The notes under the pieces are model-generated. The model made no database searches. It saw only the letters and a program-made list of their open reading frames with translations, and had not been told where the DNA came from. This document shows, piece after piece, positions 1 through 11,675 of a stretch of DNA of 64,000 nucleotides; the first letter of the stretch is position 1, and each line of letters starts with the position of its first letter. The position numbers and the translations under genes were made by a program. Source of the DNA: Hepsetus odoe (lineage: Eukaryota; Chordata; Actinopteri; Characiformes; Hepsetidae); assembly GCA_017165825.1 (NCBI GenBank), contig CM029381.1, positions 2,933,586 to 2,997,585 on the forward strand. The letters run 5' to 3'.

Positions 1-116
1 GACATAGAAGCATACCATGTGTAACCACTTGTCTGGTTCTCCTACAGTGAAAGCTAAGCCAGAAGCAATGAGAGCATGGAGGCGTTGACCTCTACTATTG
101 TTGAAATGCCCAATGT

Positions 117-117
<1 letters not shown>

Positions 118-168
<51 letters not shown>

Positions 169-184
169 ACACACACACACACAC
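118..184. repeat. (CA)n microsatellite
   Basis: About 33 CA units with one interruption (a CATACA step near 164). The open frames across it encode only Thr-His or Val-Cys repeats and are not genes. Confidence 0.98.
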
Positions 185-264
185 TTGCTGGCTGGAGGCC
201 ACTGAAGGGGAAGAATACATTAAGTCAAGAGCCAAGACGAAAGAAAGAGAGAGTACATGTGTGT

Positions 265-267
<3 letters not shown>

Positions 268-308
<41 letters not shown>
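268..308. repeat. (GA)n microsatellite
   Basis: A nearly pure GA tract following a shorter GA/GT-rich stretch. Arg-Glu or Ser-Leu frames across it are artefacts. Confidence 0.97.
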
Positions 309-1279
309 ATAATGTTAACTCAATGTGATGGAAAGACTGACCCACTGTGATGGCGATGGACAGAATGAATGAAAGACAGAAACGAAGCACGAAAGTGCAG
401 GAGGGAAAATTCAGTGTAACATGATAGAGGGCCCCCTGCTCCACAGGGCTGCCCATTCAGGTGGATAAAATATGGAAGAAACTCTTCTAATCCGTGCAGC
501 GTGTTGGTCCTGCCTGGTTGTTGTTGGCCAAATAAAGCTCTGAGGTCGGCTCTAGAACAGAGGTGACAAGAAGAGAATGGCAGGAAGGAAATGGCCCTGT
601 GGTTGGAGGACATGAGGCTCAGAAGTGAAAGAACCTCATGTGGGGCTCTCTGAAGAAATGAGCTCATTCATGAGGCCCATTTGGCAAATTCTGACCACGT
701 TTTACCTCGCAAAGTCACCTTGAAATCAAAAGAGAAGGAAGGCACAATGTGTGGCTGCCTTTACATGGTGTACTCTCATGACAGTTTTGTGCTGCCTCCT
801 AAAAATCGTTTGAAATTCGGCTGAAGCTCTGCCGCAGATAGACTACCTAAACTGGAATAATGTATTGTCACATCACACCAGTAGGATTTCTTTAGAAGCT
901 AGGCCTAGGGTCAGCTAAGAAACACATCCTTCTTTTTGACAATTTTTTATTCAGTAGAGTCAGGCTTGTATTTAAACTCCTTGGAAAGTCACCTTCTTAT
1001 TACAATAGTGGAAAAATGTTGAAACAAAAGTAGCATGTGTGATTATGTGTGATTTTTCCAAGGTGGAGCTCTCAAGGCACTATTAGTGGCTTGAAATGTG
1101 TCTTAAGAATCTCCTTGTCTCCTGCAACTAACCAGTAAAAGTAAAAGCTATCAACAATCATCCAATAGGAGTCAACTAGCCTTGGACGTACCATGGCCTT
1201 GAGTCACAAGAGGAGAAAAAGTGAAACTTTGCTGTGAAATGGAGCACCAAACATCTCTGTTTTTTTCTTTTTTTAAGGA
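309..1279. other. No recognisable feature
   Basis: Mixed-composition sequence. The longest frame (115 codons, minus strand, 320-667) has no motif I recognise and no repeat hallmark is visible. Confidence 0.5.
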
Positions 1280-1560
1280 AGCCGCTAAACACACCATCTC
1301 TTATGATGAGCCTCCTATAAATCCGCTCATGAATGTGAGCTCTCGGACGTGTTCAAGGCAGCCGTCAGCCGTGAGGCGATGATGAAAGCTGAGGAGAGCA
1401 GTCAGCCATGTTGGTTTTCCTCAGAGGTGCAGAAGAGCTTGTGTAAGCCCGGCGCATTACCAGGCTGCATTACCACGCCTCATTACACGTGGAAGGTCAA
1501 GGCCACCGTTACCAGGACAAAGAATTAATAGGTAATAAAACTATACAAATGTGTCTCACC
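1280..1560. other. Candidate conserved non-coding block
   Basis: GC content rises against the AT-rich surroundings, and the block lacks repeats, poly-A and tandem structure. It has the compact, non-repetitive texture typical of teleost regulatory elements. This is inference from composition only; conservation cannot be measured here. Confidence 0.25.
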
Positions 1561-2574
1561 TTGTCCGTCAGGGGTCTATTCTCTTTGCAAGGGGTGGGGA
1601 GAGGGAAAAAAAGGGAAGAGGATGGGAATTGATTTAGACAAGTGGCTTTTTTAAAGGGCAACTGGTGCTAGTTCAAGCTGGATAAGGCCACTATTTTGAG
1701 CTGTTGTTCTGTAATCAGTCTGAGTGAAGACCAGTGTTGAAGTGGGAAATAGGAGGCTGTATTCGGAGAAAAGTCTATATCTGTAGTAATTTAGGACGGT
1801 ATGTTGCCAACACCCCTCCCTCCATGAGTGGTACAGGCCCAGTTTACTGATTATAACTGATTGGTCAATTTAGGACAGTGAGAAAGGCTGACAGCTTTTT
1901 AAATCACGGGTCCACAATTCTGTTCCTGGTGTCCAGCGCCGTTCATCACAAATGATCTTTACCAAAACATTTTATGGCTGATAAGTGTTATTTGTTTGGT
2001 GACAGTTTAGGAAATCCCCAGGGCTGAGCCATGGCTGAGCCATGACTTATCATGTCAGCCTAATTGATTTGACCACCATATTGGATTTTAATTAACTGCT
2101 TCAATTTTGACAAGCTCCACAAAGTTTGCCAAACTTTCACCAAAACTGCCTTAATGTTTAAAAATCAAAAGCTTTCCTAAAACAGGATGCTGCCACATCC
2201 ATACTTTAGTGCTATAATGTTTTTGAGGCAATGCTAGACTGTTTCCTAACAGCATTTCATATTTTGACCAAAAAGCTACATTTTTGTTTCATTTTTGTCC
2301 CACATTTCAGCTGGCTGATCCTTTCAGGCAAACTTCCAACATGCTTTGATGCGTTTTTTCTGGAATGCTCTTTCACCCCAGTCTCCGTCACAGAACTTCT
2401 TCAAAGTGACTTCCCTCACAAGTCTTCATTTAGAATAGAGGCCAAGTATGTCTGCACTACAGCAAAATATCTTTCAGCTGTGTAAGCTTCCCCATCTCAG
2501 GGATTGAACACTTATGCAAACTGTTTTCAGTTAGTCATTTAGGTTATAAATTTCTATGTAGAGTAGTGTCAACT
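1561..2574. other. No recognisable feature
   Basis: Unique-looking AT-rich sequence. The only local structure is a short direct duplication of GGCTGAGCCAT near 2022-2043. The 84-codon frame at 2231-2485 has no recognisable motif. Confidence 0.5.
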
Positions 2575-2588
2575 ATCATTGATTTAAG

Positions 2589-3600
2589 ATGATGTCATGT
2601 ACAGCATCACAGAGCTTAACCATGGTTACCTGCAAGGAGGTGCAGTCATCATTGCTTTGCATAAAAAAAGGCTTCACAGTTAAGAATATTGTTATATTGT
2701 ATATTGCTGCTGGTAAGATTGCACCTAAACAACCATTTATCATGAAGAACTTCAGAATGACCCACCACCAAGAGAGGTTCAGTTGTTGTGAAGAGGCTTC
2801 AGGATGCCCAAGAAAGTCCAACAGGTACCAGGACCATCTCCTAAAGTGGGTGTGAGTGTGCACAATTGAGTCAAAGACTTCTGGAGGATGGCCTGGTACA
2901 AAGGACAATGGAGTCACTTCTCTCTATGAAAAACGTCAAGGAAAGACGGATCTTCTGCCAAAGGTACAGGGATTGGACTGTAGAGGATTGGGGTACATTT
3001 TCTCTGATGAATCCCCTTTTTGATTGTGATCGGACATCTGGAGAAGAAAAGATGTACACTACCATCACTGTGTCCTGCCAACAGTAAAGCATCTTGTGAC
3101 CATACATGTGTGACGTTGCTTCAAAGCCAAGGGAGTGGCTCACTCACAATTTTGCCAAACAACACAGCCATAATTAAAGAAAGGAACCAATACAACAACT
3201 TCTCCCAACCATCCAAGAACAGTTTGGTAAAGAACAATGCCTTTTCCAGAATGATCGAGTACCGTGCCATAAGACAAAAGTGAAAACTAAGTCTTGGGGA
3301 ACAAAACATGGAAATTTTGTCAGGAAACTCTCCAGATCTTAATCCCATTGAAAACTTGTGGTCAATCCTCAAACAAAACCCACAAATTCTTCTAAACTCC
3401 AAGCATTGATTATGCAAGAATGCACTCCATCAGTCAGGCCCAGAAGTTGACTGACAGCATGTCAGGGCAAATTGCAGAGATTCTGAAAAGAAGGTCCAAA
3501 ACTGCAAATATTGACTCTTTGCATAAACGTAATGTAATTGTCAATAAAAGCCTTTGAAATTATACTTCAGTTACCATAGAAACACCTGACATGAAGATCT
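2589..3600 (+). pseudogene. Tc1/mariner transposase relic
   Basis: Transposase fragments appear in the expected order but in different frames. A PRKSNRYQDH-like DNA-binding segment lies near 2800-2850, RYRDWTVEDWG near 2960-2995, an Asp-Glu-Ser-like stretch near 3005-3020, and a degraded SPDLNPIENLW block near 3330-3365 (seen at DNA level as ...ctccagatcttaatcccatt). Tc1-family transposases cut and paste DNA at TA sites with a DDE/D catalytic triad. Here stops and frameshifts separate every domain, so the copy cannot make enzyme. The 3' end carries AATAAAAGCC near 3543, possibly the remains of a polyadenylation signal. Ends and TA duplication were not resolved. Related 3' sequence occurs at 48.1-48.6 kb. 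Confidence 0.75.
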
Positions 3601-3804
3601 AAGAACACTGAAGCACCAAACTGTGTGAAAACCTATACGTTTAATTCTCAAGTCTCAATGTTCTAGTCTTGATGAGAGTGGTTGCTGTGTGGTCAGAGTT
3701 TTATTGGATTGTGTGGTACCATTGGTATGGCAACAAAATATCACTACATCTGTTCCCTTTACTTCTACATTCTACTACTTGTCACCTTGACGAGTAGCAC
3801 TGAC

Positions 3805-3975
3805 TTGAGTAGTGGTGGCCTAGTGTTTAAAGACTGGGACCCATAAATTGGTAGGTCATGTGTTTGAATCCCAGACCAGTAGGTTGCCCTGAGGTACCCT
3901 TGAGCAAGATACCATCCCCATCACTGTTTCCCGTGCATGGTGTGTTTGGGTTAAATACAGAGAATGTGTTTTATA
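3805..3975 (+). mobile_element. SINE-1 copy (tRNA-derived), 3' truncated
   Basis: Starts with a tRNA-like head: A-box-like GTGGCCTAGTGTTTAAAG, B-box-like GTTTGAATCCCAGAC, then the family core GTAGGTTGCCCTGAGGTACC and CTTGAGCAAGATACC. The usual 3' end (CACAATGACA...AGTCACTTTC) is missing. Confidence 0.85.
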
Positions 3976-3984
3976 TTGATTGAT

Positions 3985-4470
3985 TGTGTGTAAACATAAT
4001 ACTTTGCAAAAGTCTTGAGCCAACTCTCATTAATTCATAATCTTAAAAGACAAAAGTTTTTGGCTCTCACTTCCAGTACAGTCCCTGTAAATGACCTTCT
4101 TTTAGATGTTTGGGTTTTTTTTGTTGGGTTTAGCCAAACAATGATTTTTGTATGAATCCTTCAAGCACAGTAAAGTCATTAAACTTAAGACATGAAACAG
4201 TGATTCCAGATGCTGAATGGTTGTAACTGCTTTATCTACAGCCTTGTATGTTTGGGCAATTTGCAGCCTCCTGCAGTAAAATATGTATTCCCATTTCTAC
4301 AGTTTAATCTACTAAATAGGCCATACATCAGAAAGTCAGACAGGGGTTGATTTTTCCAGCATCTCTGGTTCATTTGGTGACCAGGGGCAGGCCTTGTTGT
4401 GTATAAATCTGGAGCATCAATGAAGGGCTCCAGAAGAGAGGGTTTCTTTTCAGTCTGATGGGTGAACATT
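3985..4470 (-). mobile_element. Possible Tc1/mariner-type relic
   Basis: Begins with TTTGCAAAAGTCTTGAGCCA, which resembles terminal sequences of fish Tc1-like elements. The following AT-rich sequence with a GC-richer block at 4340-4460 would suit a decayed transposase on the minus strand. No diagnostic motif survives, so this is a weak call. Confidence 0.3.
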
Positions 4471-5559
4471 TTTTGGGGTTGAAAAGTACAAGTAGAGTCT
4501 AGTACAAAGTGCCATTTCTCCAGAAAGGTATGATGCCATAATTGTCAGCAACAGACTCAGCCTATAACATTGTTGTTTAAATAATCAGAACATGTCTGCC
4601 TAATCTCTCTCTAATGTGCTCTTATTCTGCATCTGCATTGGTTTCAATCATCTGTTCAATGAAGAACATCTTTAAGCTGTTAGCAAGTGTATCATGTTCT
4701 TTCCTTGTTTACTTATTTCCATATTTCTGTGTTTAAAGTACATCAGATGCATCCAAAATATGGCACACACAAAATATGGAAAACAGATTTGTTGCCTTGC
4801 ACTTCATTTCATTTTGGCTGCTATTTCAGAAAACCCTTGTAGTTCCACCTTGCTGCTCTCCAGTTATAGACTGTAGCCCATCTGCTGATGCATATTTTGT
4901 GTTAGTCATCCTCTAGTCTTTCATCACTTTTTTTGAATGGTGGATGGATCATGTCACTGCAGGGCTGAGGATGGCCCACTCCAGTTATATCTGGTCAGCT
5001 GCCATCCTGTGGTGGCTAACTGGCCAGTGATGGATGTTGCAGTGAGAGGAGGCACAAGGTAGATGTTTCTAATGAAGAGGCCAGAGACTGAAAGTAAAAG
5101 GTTGATGGAAATACAAGTTAGTGGGTTGAAAAATATAAATGGGCAAGGTGCTAGCTGCCTCTGTTTATCATTCATGATATACATAGCGCTGGTTTTCCCT
5201 TGTGAAACTGGTCCCACTCATTGTAATTCAAAATGGGATTTGTTAATTCTGGTCATTGTCTAATTATTATGGCTATTTTGGCAAAATAAGGTTAAAATCC
5301 ACCAACTGAAGTCTAAGGGCTAGCTCACTTTGTGCTAAATACCATGGTGAAAAAAAAATCTGATTGGATACATTTCTGTTGGGCGTTTCACATCCACACC
5401 AGTGTAGATGCATGAAGAATGTAGACTGTGATGGCTTCATCTTTTGGGCATTTAATTCTATTGTTTCCAACCATGACTGAACAATGCAGTATTACTGCAG
5501 GACATCCCAGTGATTCATTGGAAAATCCAAATTACAGGCTCTTCCCATCCCTTTTAAAA
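4471..5559. other. No recognisable feature
   Basis: AT-rich sequence with only short frames in both strands. No repeat family, tandem array or coding motif recognised. Confidence 0.5.
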
Positions 5560-5589
5560 TTAATCTAATCTAATCTAATCTAATCTAAT
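5560..5589. repeat. (TAATC)n pentanucleotide repeat
   Basis: Six tandem TAATC units, perfect except at the last base. Confidence 0.95.
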
Positions 5590-6429
5590 TGCTTTTCATA
5601 TATTTATAAAAATGTATTTACACCATCCACACATTTATTTACACATTTACTACATTTCCCTGCGAGTTGTACTTGTACAATTGTGTATGTGACTGGATAA
5701 ACTGCATCAATAACACGTCTTAAAATCAAAACACTTTCCAATATTGTGTAACTTGTGCTTAGTTTGCTCTGACACTAGTAACGTCCATTAAATTTCTACA
5801 TGAATCTATCCTGAGGTAACGTTATTAGCAACATTTAGCTTTGCAGCAGCTAGCTTAGCACCCATTACGACTGTTATACTAAAGGCTTGTCTACCTCCAT
5901 AATGCTTTACATCACCATAAACACAAGATGGAGGTTAATATCACCTAAACTCACAACGTGCCCCCATGTTGAATTTAAAGTAAACTACTTTTACTGTTCA
6001 GTCACTTTAAACGTTCGTTAGCTGCTATCGCCATTAGCATAAAGGTGCACTTGGCTTAACACTGTTGAGAAGTGATTATTCTCTCCAATAAATATTGTGA
6101 AAGAGACTAAAAGTTGTGTTTAACTGTAAATTAAAGAGACATAAAGAGAGGGCTTGCGATTAAGGCAATGCTACCATTCATTTACAAGCGGCATCAATAT
6201 ACCATACACCTCTCTCGGTAGTGTGTCTTTCCAAGAAAAGAGACATTTTAAACCTAGTATTGTCCCAATACTAGATGTTAATTTTAAAATGTGTGCTCAT
6301 TTAAATATATTTCAGTAGATAATGCCACATTTGCTCATTGCAATATGAAAAATATATAAAACTCATGGTCTACTCTTTCACCCTATTCACCTGTAGGGTT
6401 TTGCCTTTTTAAAAAAAATCAACCCTCCA
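5590..6429. other. AT-rich sequence, nothing recognised
   Basis: Low-GC sequence without tandem repeats or transposon motifs, ending in an A run at 6411-6418. Confidence 0.5.
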
Positions 6430-6960
6430 TCCCACCAGGGCTCTCTGTAACCGCCACCGCTGTTAAATCACAGAGGCTTAATGCGGCGAGTGTTTGGATT
6501 TTCTCATTCCTCACGACGCTGGCCTTGACACCTTGGCGTCTGGATAAACAAAAGGCAGATTTGATCCGTGCGCCTCGCTGCTCCTCAATCTCATGATCTG
6601 GTTATTCTAGCTGGTTATTGGAGATTGTTTGCTGTCGAAGAGGCAATGGGATATAGAAGAGTGGCTTATGCATTCAGACTCAGATTGGCTTCGTCTCGGT
6701 AATAAATCAGCTGGTTGGCTCGGGGAGGTTTTGAGGCAGCGGTGTAGGGGAGGAATCCTAGGCAAGCTTTGTCCTCCAGCCTGTGTCATCATAGCTCTCA
6801 CCACCGACAGTAATAAAAGGCTCCGCCGTTCTATCGGCCCAGCCCAGCTCTCAGCCACTGTGGCTGATAATGTCGTCCATTGTCCGAAATGTAGGAGCCC
6901 CTGCTGATCACATTCATTTGGCTTCTACAGTAAGTTCCAGCCAGGCGATGAAGCCCTGAA
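6430..6960. other. Candidate conserved non-coding block
   Basis: About 500 bp of GC-elevated, non-repetitive sequence. It is clearly different from the AT-rich flanks and has short frames on both strands (92 codons plus, 83 codons minus) that resemble nothing I know. It could be a regulatory element or an unrecognised exon. Composition is the only evidence. Confidence 0.3.
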
Positions 6961-7967
6961 GAGACCGTATGTGCTTGTCCCCGTTTTTATGGGGACTTTG
7001 GGATGGGAAGACATATAGATGTGAGAATCCATCAAGGAAGCCATTTTTTTTTTTTTTTTAGATGAACCAGATCATATTTTCACCATGAATTCTGGGACTA
7101 GAAAAAATTAGGAATACAAGAGCCAGAAGAGGAGAGAGGTTTAAAGAGGCACACTATTCACTCTATGCCATAGATTCCAGATATCCCACATATTAAGAAA
7201 GCCCAACTAGCAACTCCACATTGGGGCATGAAGACAGATGCTTCATTTTTAGAAAAATATTCTAATATTCTTAATATATTCAAACTTGCACCAACTGGCT
7301 CCAACCTGAACATTTTATCTGACAAAATCTTCTTACTAATATTTCACATTTCATCAGCCTATATTAACACACAATCAGTCAGTTAGAGAAGAAAAACTCT
7401 ACTTCAGGGCTACAGTGTTTCCTGTACTGTCAGAGCGTCAATGGGATGCTAAGATCCACTATGACTTTTTTTTTTTACAGCCAAGGACAAATAAATTCAG
7501 TCCATTCACCAACAGAATAGTAGACAGAACCACTCAGTGTTTAATTGCTTTAACCATAGCTGTAACCACCCAGAGGTGGAAAAACATATCCTATATCATT
7601 ACCATCCATATTCATTTATGGGGTATGGACATTAGACTTTATGTGGACTGAGGCTACAAGAAGCTGAAGCATGGAGTTGTTTCCTAGAAACTGAATAAGG
7701 GAACATAGGAGTGAAGGGCCCTGTTTAATAATTCTAATGAAAAAACCTCCCTGGACATTATTTATTCTAATGAAACATTTCAAGTGCAGCAATGAATGAT
7801 TTGGATTAATAGTGGCAGAATAGTTTTACCTGTCCTTCTCTGGTCAGATAGGTGTGCTGACTTTAATAGTCATTGAATTCTATTCATATGGAGTAAGAAT
7901 CAGTTCACTTTAAGCACAAACAGCTGCTGGAAATGTCCTAAAGCCTACCTTTTACTTTTTTTCACTA
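6961..7967. other. No recognisable feature
   Basis: Contains a poly-T run at about 7026-7041 and otherwise AT-rich sequence with no identifiable element. Confidence 0.5.
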
Positions 7968-8297
7968 TCTGAGAATATCTCTGTGTGATGAGGATGGACA
8001 GGATTGGAAATTAGTATATTAGAGGGACAGCTGAGGTTAGACATTTTGGAGACAAAGTTAGAGAAGCAAATTTGTGTTGGTTTGGAAATGTCCAGAGGAG
8101 AGATGAGGATTATATTGGGAGAAGGATGTAGAGGATAGAGCCGCCAGGAAAGAGGAAAAGAGGAAGACCAAAGAGGAGGCTTATGGATGTGGTGAGAGAG
8201 GACATGCAGGTGGTCTATATGAAAGAAGAAGATGCAGAGAACCGTAAGAAATGGGAATGGATGATCCGCTGTGATGATCCCCTAAATGGGAGCTGCC
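7968..8297 (+). mobile_element. GAA-tail LINE, 3' fragment
   Basis: Matches the last ~330 bp of the LINE seen at 35.9, 36.5, 42.7 and 62.6 kb. It starts near GATGAGGATGGACAGGATT, passes through the segment encoding GRPKRR and MDVVREDMQVV (about 8155-8215), and ends at GATCCCCTAAATGGGAGC. The usual GAA tail is lost. LINEs copied by target-primed reverse transcription are commonly 5' truncated like this. The 85-codon frame at 8183-8440 runs out of the fragment and is not a gene. Confidence 0.88.
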
Positions 8298-8347
8298 CTA
8301 AATTGGTCATATTTTTAATAATCTCAGTTAATTTCTTTCTTGATTAT

Positions 8348-8465
8348 CTAGTGTTTACCAGAAGAGAATGGGTTTCCCTTCTGAGTCTTAGTTCCTCCCA
8401 AGGTTTGGAGTTTAGCCTCTGTTGCTCACTAGAGACCTAGCTTTTGTAAGGCGCTTAAGAAATAA
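8348..8465 (+). repeat. Dispersed fish repeat fragment, class unknown
   Basis: The order TTCCTCCCAAGGTTTGGAG ... GTTGCTCACTAGAGACCTAG ... TTGTAAGGCGCTT matches a repeat tail I recall as widespread in teleost genomes. Its class cannot be assigned from one fragment. Confidence 0.45.
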
Positions 8466-9281
8466 AATGGACATGACTTGATATTTTTCTCTGATATTTA
8501 CTTAGAATTCTAACAAAATCAATGGGCTGTCCCTTTAAGACCAATGTATGCAAATTACCTCTGTCTAATTGGCTGCTCTAAATTGGTCCTCCAAAAGCAA
8601 TTTACTCCTGATGGCTAGCCTGAATGGGTGGAGGTAACCTGGACAGGTGGACATGTGCAAATATGTTGATTTTTGTGACCTCTGACCAGACAGTGGTAAC
8701 TGGTAATTGCCACTGAATGGACTGTGGAAATTATGTCAGGTAGATGTAAAAAAATGAAGTTTTCCATGATATGGCCTTTTAAAATGTGTCATGGCGTGTT
8801 CTGTGTACTGGCCCTGTCAAACTGGCCATGCCTTTGGCCCAAAGTTTGCACAGAACTGTAGATGGGCCAAATTAGAGGCATTTTTTTTTATTTGCTGTAA
8901 TAACTTTCTATAAGCTGTTCCCCTAAAAGCAAGTGGATTCATGATCCAGCAGCTCAGACCCACTGAGTCCCATTTGTATAGTCGGATGTTCTCGCTGCAG
9001 TGAAGAGTTTCTCCGTTTTGTTTTTGGAGCGCTGTGAAATGAGGGCACTTAGGAACCGCCTTGCTGCCATCTGAGATACAAATTATTGAAGAACTAACAC
9101 ACATAATCCCAGTAGATATTCAAACCAGATCAAAAACCTCGCCCATGAAGTGTGTTAATGTCGGGAGGAGGAGGTGAACGCTTCTTATTTTTTCACCCTC
9201 ATTAAAGGAAAATTCCACCATGTCACAACCTAATCTCGCTCAGTCTCTTCTATAGTATTACATTGCCCCATCACACAAAAA
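8466..9281. other. No recognisable feature
   Basis: Mixed sequence with no repeat family or coding motif recognised. Confidence 0.5.
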
Positions 9282-9352
9282 GGAAGAAATGGCAATAGAT
9301 GATCCACGGTGGTGTCCTTAAATGGGAGCAGCCCAAGGAAGCGGAAGGAGAA
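9282..9352 (+). mobile_element. GAA-tail LINE, very short 3' end
   Basis: AAGAAATGGCAATAGATGAT followed by TCCTTAAATGGGAGCAGCCC reproduces the final bases of the GAA-tail LINE, with a degraded purine tail (AAGGAAGCGGAAGGAGAAG). Confidence 0.75.
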
Positions 9353-9465
9353 GACCATGTCATGGGACAGCTACTTTTGGGGTACAAAAGGGGGTGGAAC
9401 TGCCAAGGGCTCAACAGAAGTGCCAAAAGTACATTCTTAACCTAAGTAAAAAGTTAAATTGACAA

Positions 9466-9690
9466 TTCTTGCCATTGTGAAATAGCACAGCACACAGTGA
9501 GACACAACGGATTTCAACCTTACCCATACGTTCAGCGGGGGGCAGCTATACAAAGCACCTTGGAAGCAGCACTGGGGAAAGTACCTTGCTCAAGCATACC
9601 TCAGGGCAATCTACAGGTCTGGGATTCAAACCCATGATCTTCCAAGCCTAGTGCCAACTCCCTAACCTCTAGGCCACTGCTGACCAGATT
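9466..9690 (-). mobile_element. SINE-1 copy, near full length
   Basis: Reverse-strand copy. It begins with the 3' end (GACAATTCTTGCCATTGTGA), passes GGGGGCAGCTATAC and the core CTTGCTCAAGCATACCTCAG, and ends with the tRNA-like head read in reverse (GGGATTCAAACCCATGATC, then CCCTAACCTCTAGGCCACTG). Confidence 0.9.
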
Positions 9691-9757
9691 GATGCCAGTC
9701 AATAGCATAGTTACTGATTTAAATTATTTACTCAGTACAAGGTAAAGCTACAGATTT

Positions 9758-9978
9758 AAAATGTGAAAGTGACCATTCCTGTCATAGTGAAACACGGTAC
9801 AGCACACAGGGAAACACAATAAAATTACACCTCTGCATTTCACCCATTCACAAACATGTGCAGCAGGGGGCAGCTATTGAAAGCGCCCGGGGAACAGTCA
9901 CAGGGATGGTACCTTGCTCAAGGATACCTCAGGGCAACCTACTGGTCTGGGATTCAAACCCACAATCTTCCAGTCCAG
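9758..9978 (-). mobile_element. SINE-1 copy, head truncated
   Basis: Same family and orientation as the copy just upstream, starting GTGAAAGTGACCATTCCTGT. The tRNA-like head is cut off just after the B box, exactly where a minisatellite begins. The two copies sit about 70 bp apart. Confidence 0.9.
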
Positions 9979-10153
9979 TAAAAAAGTAAAAAGTACATGA
10001 ATGAACTCAGAATAGAAAAGTAAAAGCACAGGAATATTCTCAGAGTAGAAAAGTAAAAAATCCAGGAATGTACTTAGAGTAGAAAGTAAAAAGTACAGGA
10101 ATGTACTGAGAATATAAAGTAAAAAGAACAGGAATGTACTGAGAATAAAGTGA
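9979..10153. repeat. Minisatellite, ~35-bp unit, about 5 copies
   Basis: Imperfect tandem units built on GTAAAAAGTACAGGAATGTA followed by CTGAGAATAGAAA. The minus-strand 95-codon frame across it (Ser-Thr-Phe-Leu-rich) is an artefact. Confidence 0.9.
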
Positions 10154-10224
10154 GATGTGTCTCCTTTGAAGGACGTCTGTAGCATCTGTTTGTGCTGAAA
10201 GTGAACTGAATCTCACTTTATATT

Positions 10225-10255
10225 AGTCAGTCAGTCATTTCCTGCCGCTTGTCCC
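10225..10255 (-). mobile_element. SINE-2 3' end remnant
   Basis: TTAGTCAGTCAGTCATTTCC followed by TGCCGCTTGTCCCC is the reverse complement of the SINE-2 tail (GACAAGCGGCAG ... TGACTGAC). Only about 30 bp remain. Confidence 0.6.
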
Positions 10256-10850
10256 CACTTCATATTAATAAAATTAAAAGACTATTAAAGCCTTGACCTT
10301 CAACTCCAATAAAAACAATCTACTGAACATAATGAACATTAACTTCACTGCTTCACTTTCATCCATGTCTCTACTAGTTCTCCTGTCATGGACATCACAC
10401 TCAACACACACATTTTCTCCACTGGCCAATCTCCTTTTCTTCTTATGTCTCCTTCTGTCTGTCCTGCACCGATGAAAAAAACAAAGTCATCAGTAATTAT
10501 CAATTACTTTTATGTAAACAGACACAATGCGTATTACCGGATGTTTCAAATATGGTGTTCAGATCCATTGATCAAACAAGTCATCAAATGATCATGAAGA
10601 GCATGGGTTCCTTACCAAGCTACTAGCATTACCCTGTAGCTGTCCTGGCCAGTCTGACTGATATTAGAGGAGCAATAAAATTCAACAACCTCACTTGATT
10701 TACACAGCTTTGTGTCTTTGAATGGGAGGGCAATGTGGTCCTATCCCGCTATCCCAGCAAGATTTAGGATAACTTCTCACTATCAGTGAATGCGCAGAGT
10801 ATGGCTAAGTTCTAAGGACAGAAAGTGAAATGGGATTGAGCCAGCTTGGG
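10256..10850. other. No recognisable feature
   Basis: AT-rich sequence between SINE remnants. The two overlapping 60-67-codon frames have no coding hallmarks. Confidence 0.5.
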
Positions 10851-11057
10851 CAGTGGTGGCCTAGTGGTTAGGGAGTTGGCCCTGGGTTCAGAAGGTTGTT
10901 GGTTTGAATCTCAGACCAGTAGGTTGCCCTGAGGTACCCTTTAGAAAGGTACTGCTCTCAAAGTGCTTTTAATAGCCGCTCACTGCCCTCTGGTCAAATT
11001 GCGTTGAGGTTCACTGTGTGCTTTGTCGCATTTCACAAAGTCACTTTCACTTTCATT
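10851..11057 (+). mobile_element. SINE-1 copy
   Basis: Complete tRNA-like head (GTGGCCTAGTGGTTAGGGAG, GGTTTGAATCTCAGACC), core GTAGGTTGCCCTGAGGTACC, and 3' end ATTTCACAAAGTCACTTTCA. The middle is somewhat diverged. Confidence 0.9.
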
Positions 11058-11603
11058 TGGATATTTAAAACCTGACTGTACAGTCAGTGAGTGCAAACAA
11101 AGTTTTTATCCATGTCCATTTCTGGAACAGCCCATTGACTCCTATTGCCAGCCCATCCTGAGCCAACCGATGTTTTCTAAGCGGAGGGAAGCGTGCCGCA
11201 CTAGTATCTGTGGAAATTGACCACAGGATACGTTTGACAGAAATCAGGTTGAAAAATTCAGAGTATTCTTTAACGAAGGGTCGAAAACTCTTCTAATGTC
11301 CAGAAAGACCTTGGTGGTCTTTTTTCGGGTCAGTGGCTTGTCTCTAATTTCTGATTCTGATTGCAGGTACGCTCACAATTCTTTTTTTTTTTTTTTTTCA
11401 ATTAATCAGTGCTGTGTGTGTGTGTGTGTGTTGTCCCTGGTGGCCGGCAGTAGCTCCTTCAACCTTCACGCTTCCTTTGTTCTTGCATTCTGATTTCTTC
11501 ATGCGACAGGAGCGCAAGCTCCAGAAGAAAGACGATGATTCCCAGCAGGAGAGTGTCCGCTGGTTTTTGTCAGGGGGAATTGAGGGATGTTATCCTTTCT
11601 GAG

Positions 11604-11607
<4 letters not shown>
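11058..11607. other. Unassigned sequence with poly-T and short (GT)n
   Basis: Contains a T run at about 11382-11398 and GT repeats at 11413-11430. No gene or transposon recognised. Confidence 0.5.
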
Positions 11608-11666
<59 letters not shown>

Positions 11667-11675
11667 CTCCACAGG
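11608..11675. repeat. (CT)n microsatellite ending in an acceptor-like CAG
   Basis: About 25 CT units followed by TCCTCTCTCCACAG. The form is identical to a polypyrimidine tract plus AG of a 3' splice site on the plus strand. Whether it is used is unknown. Confidence 0.9.

Noticed and set aside
76..312. 78-codon frame with poly Thr-His and Arg-Glu
   Set aside because: Translation of CA and GA microsatellites.
9979..10153. CRISPR-like array
   Set aside because: Units are directly tandem without unique spacers, in a fish-type genome; this is a minisatellite.
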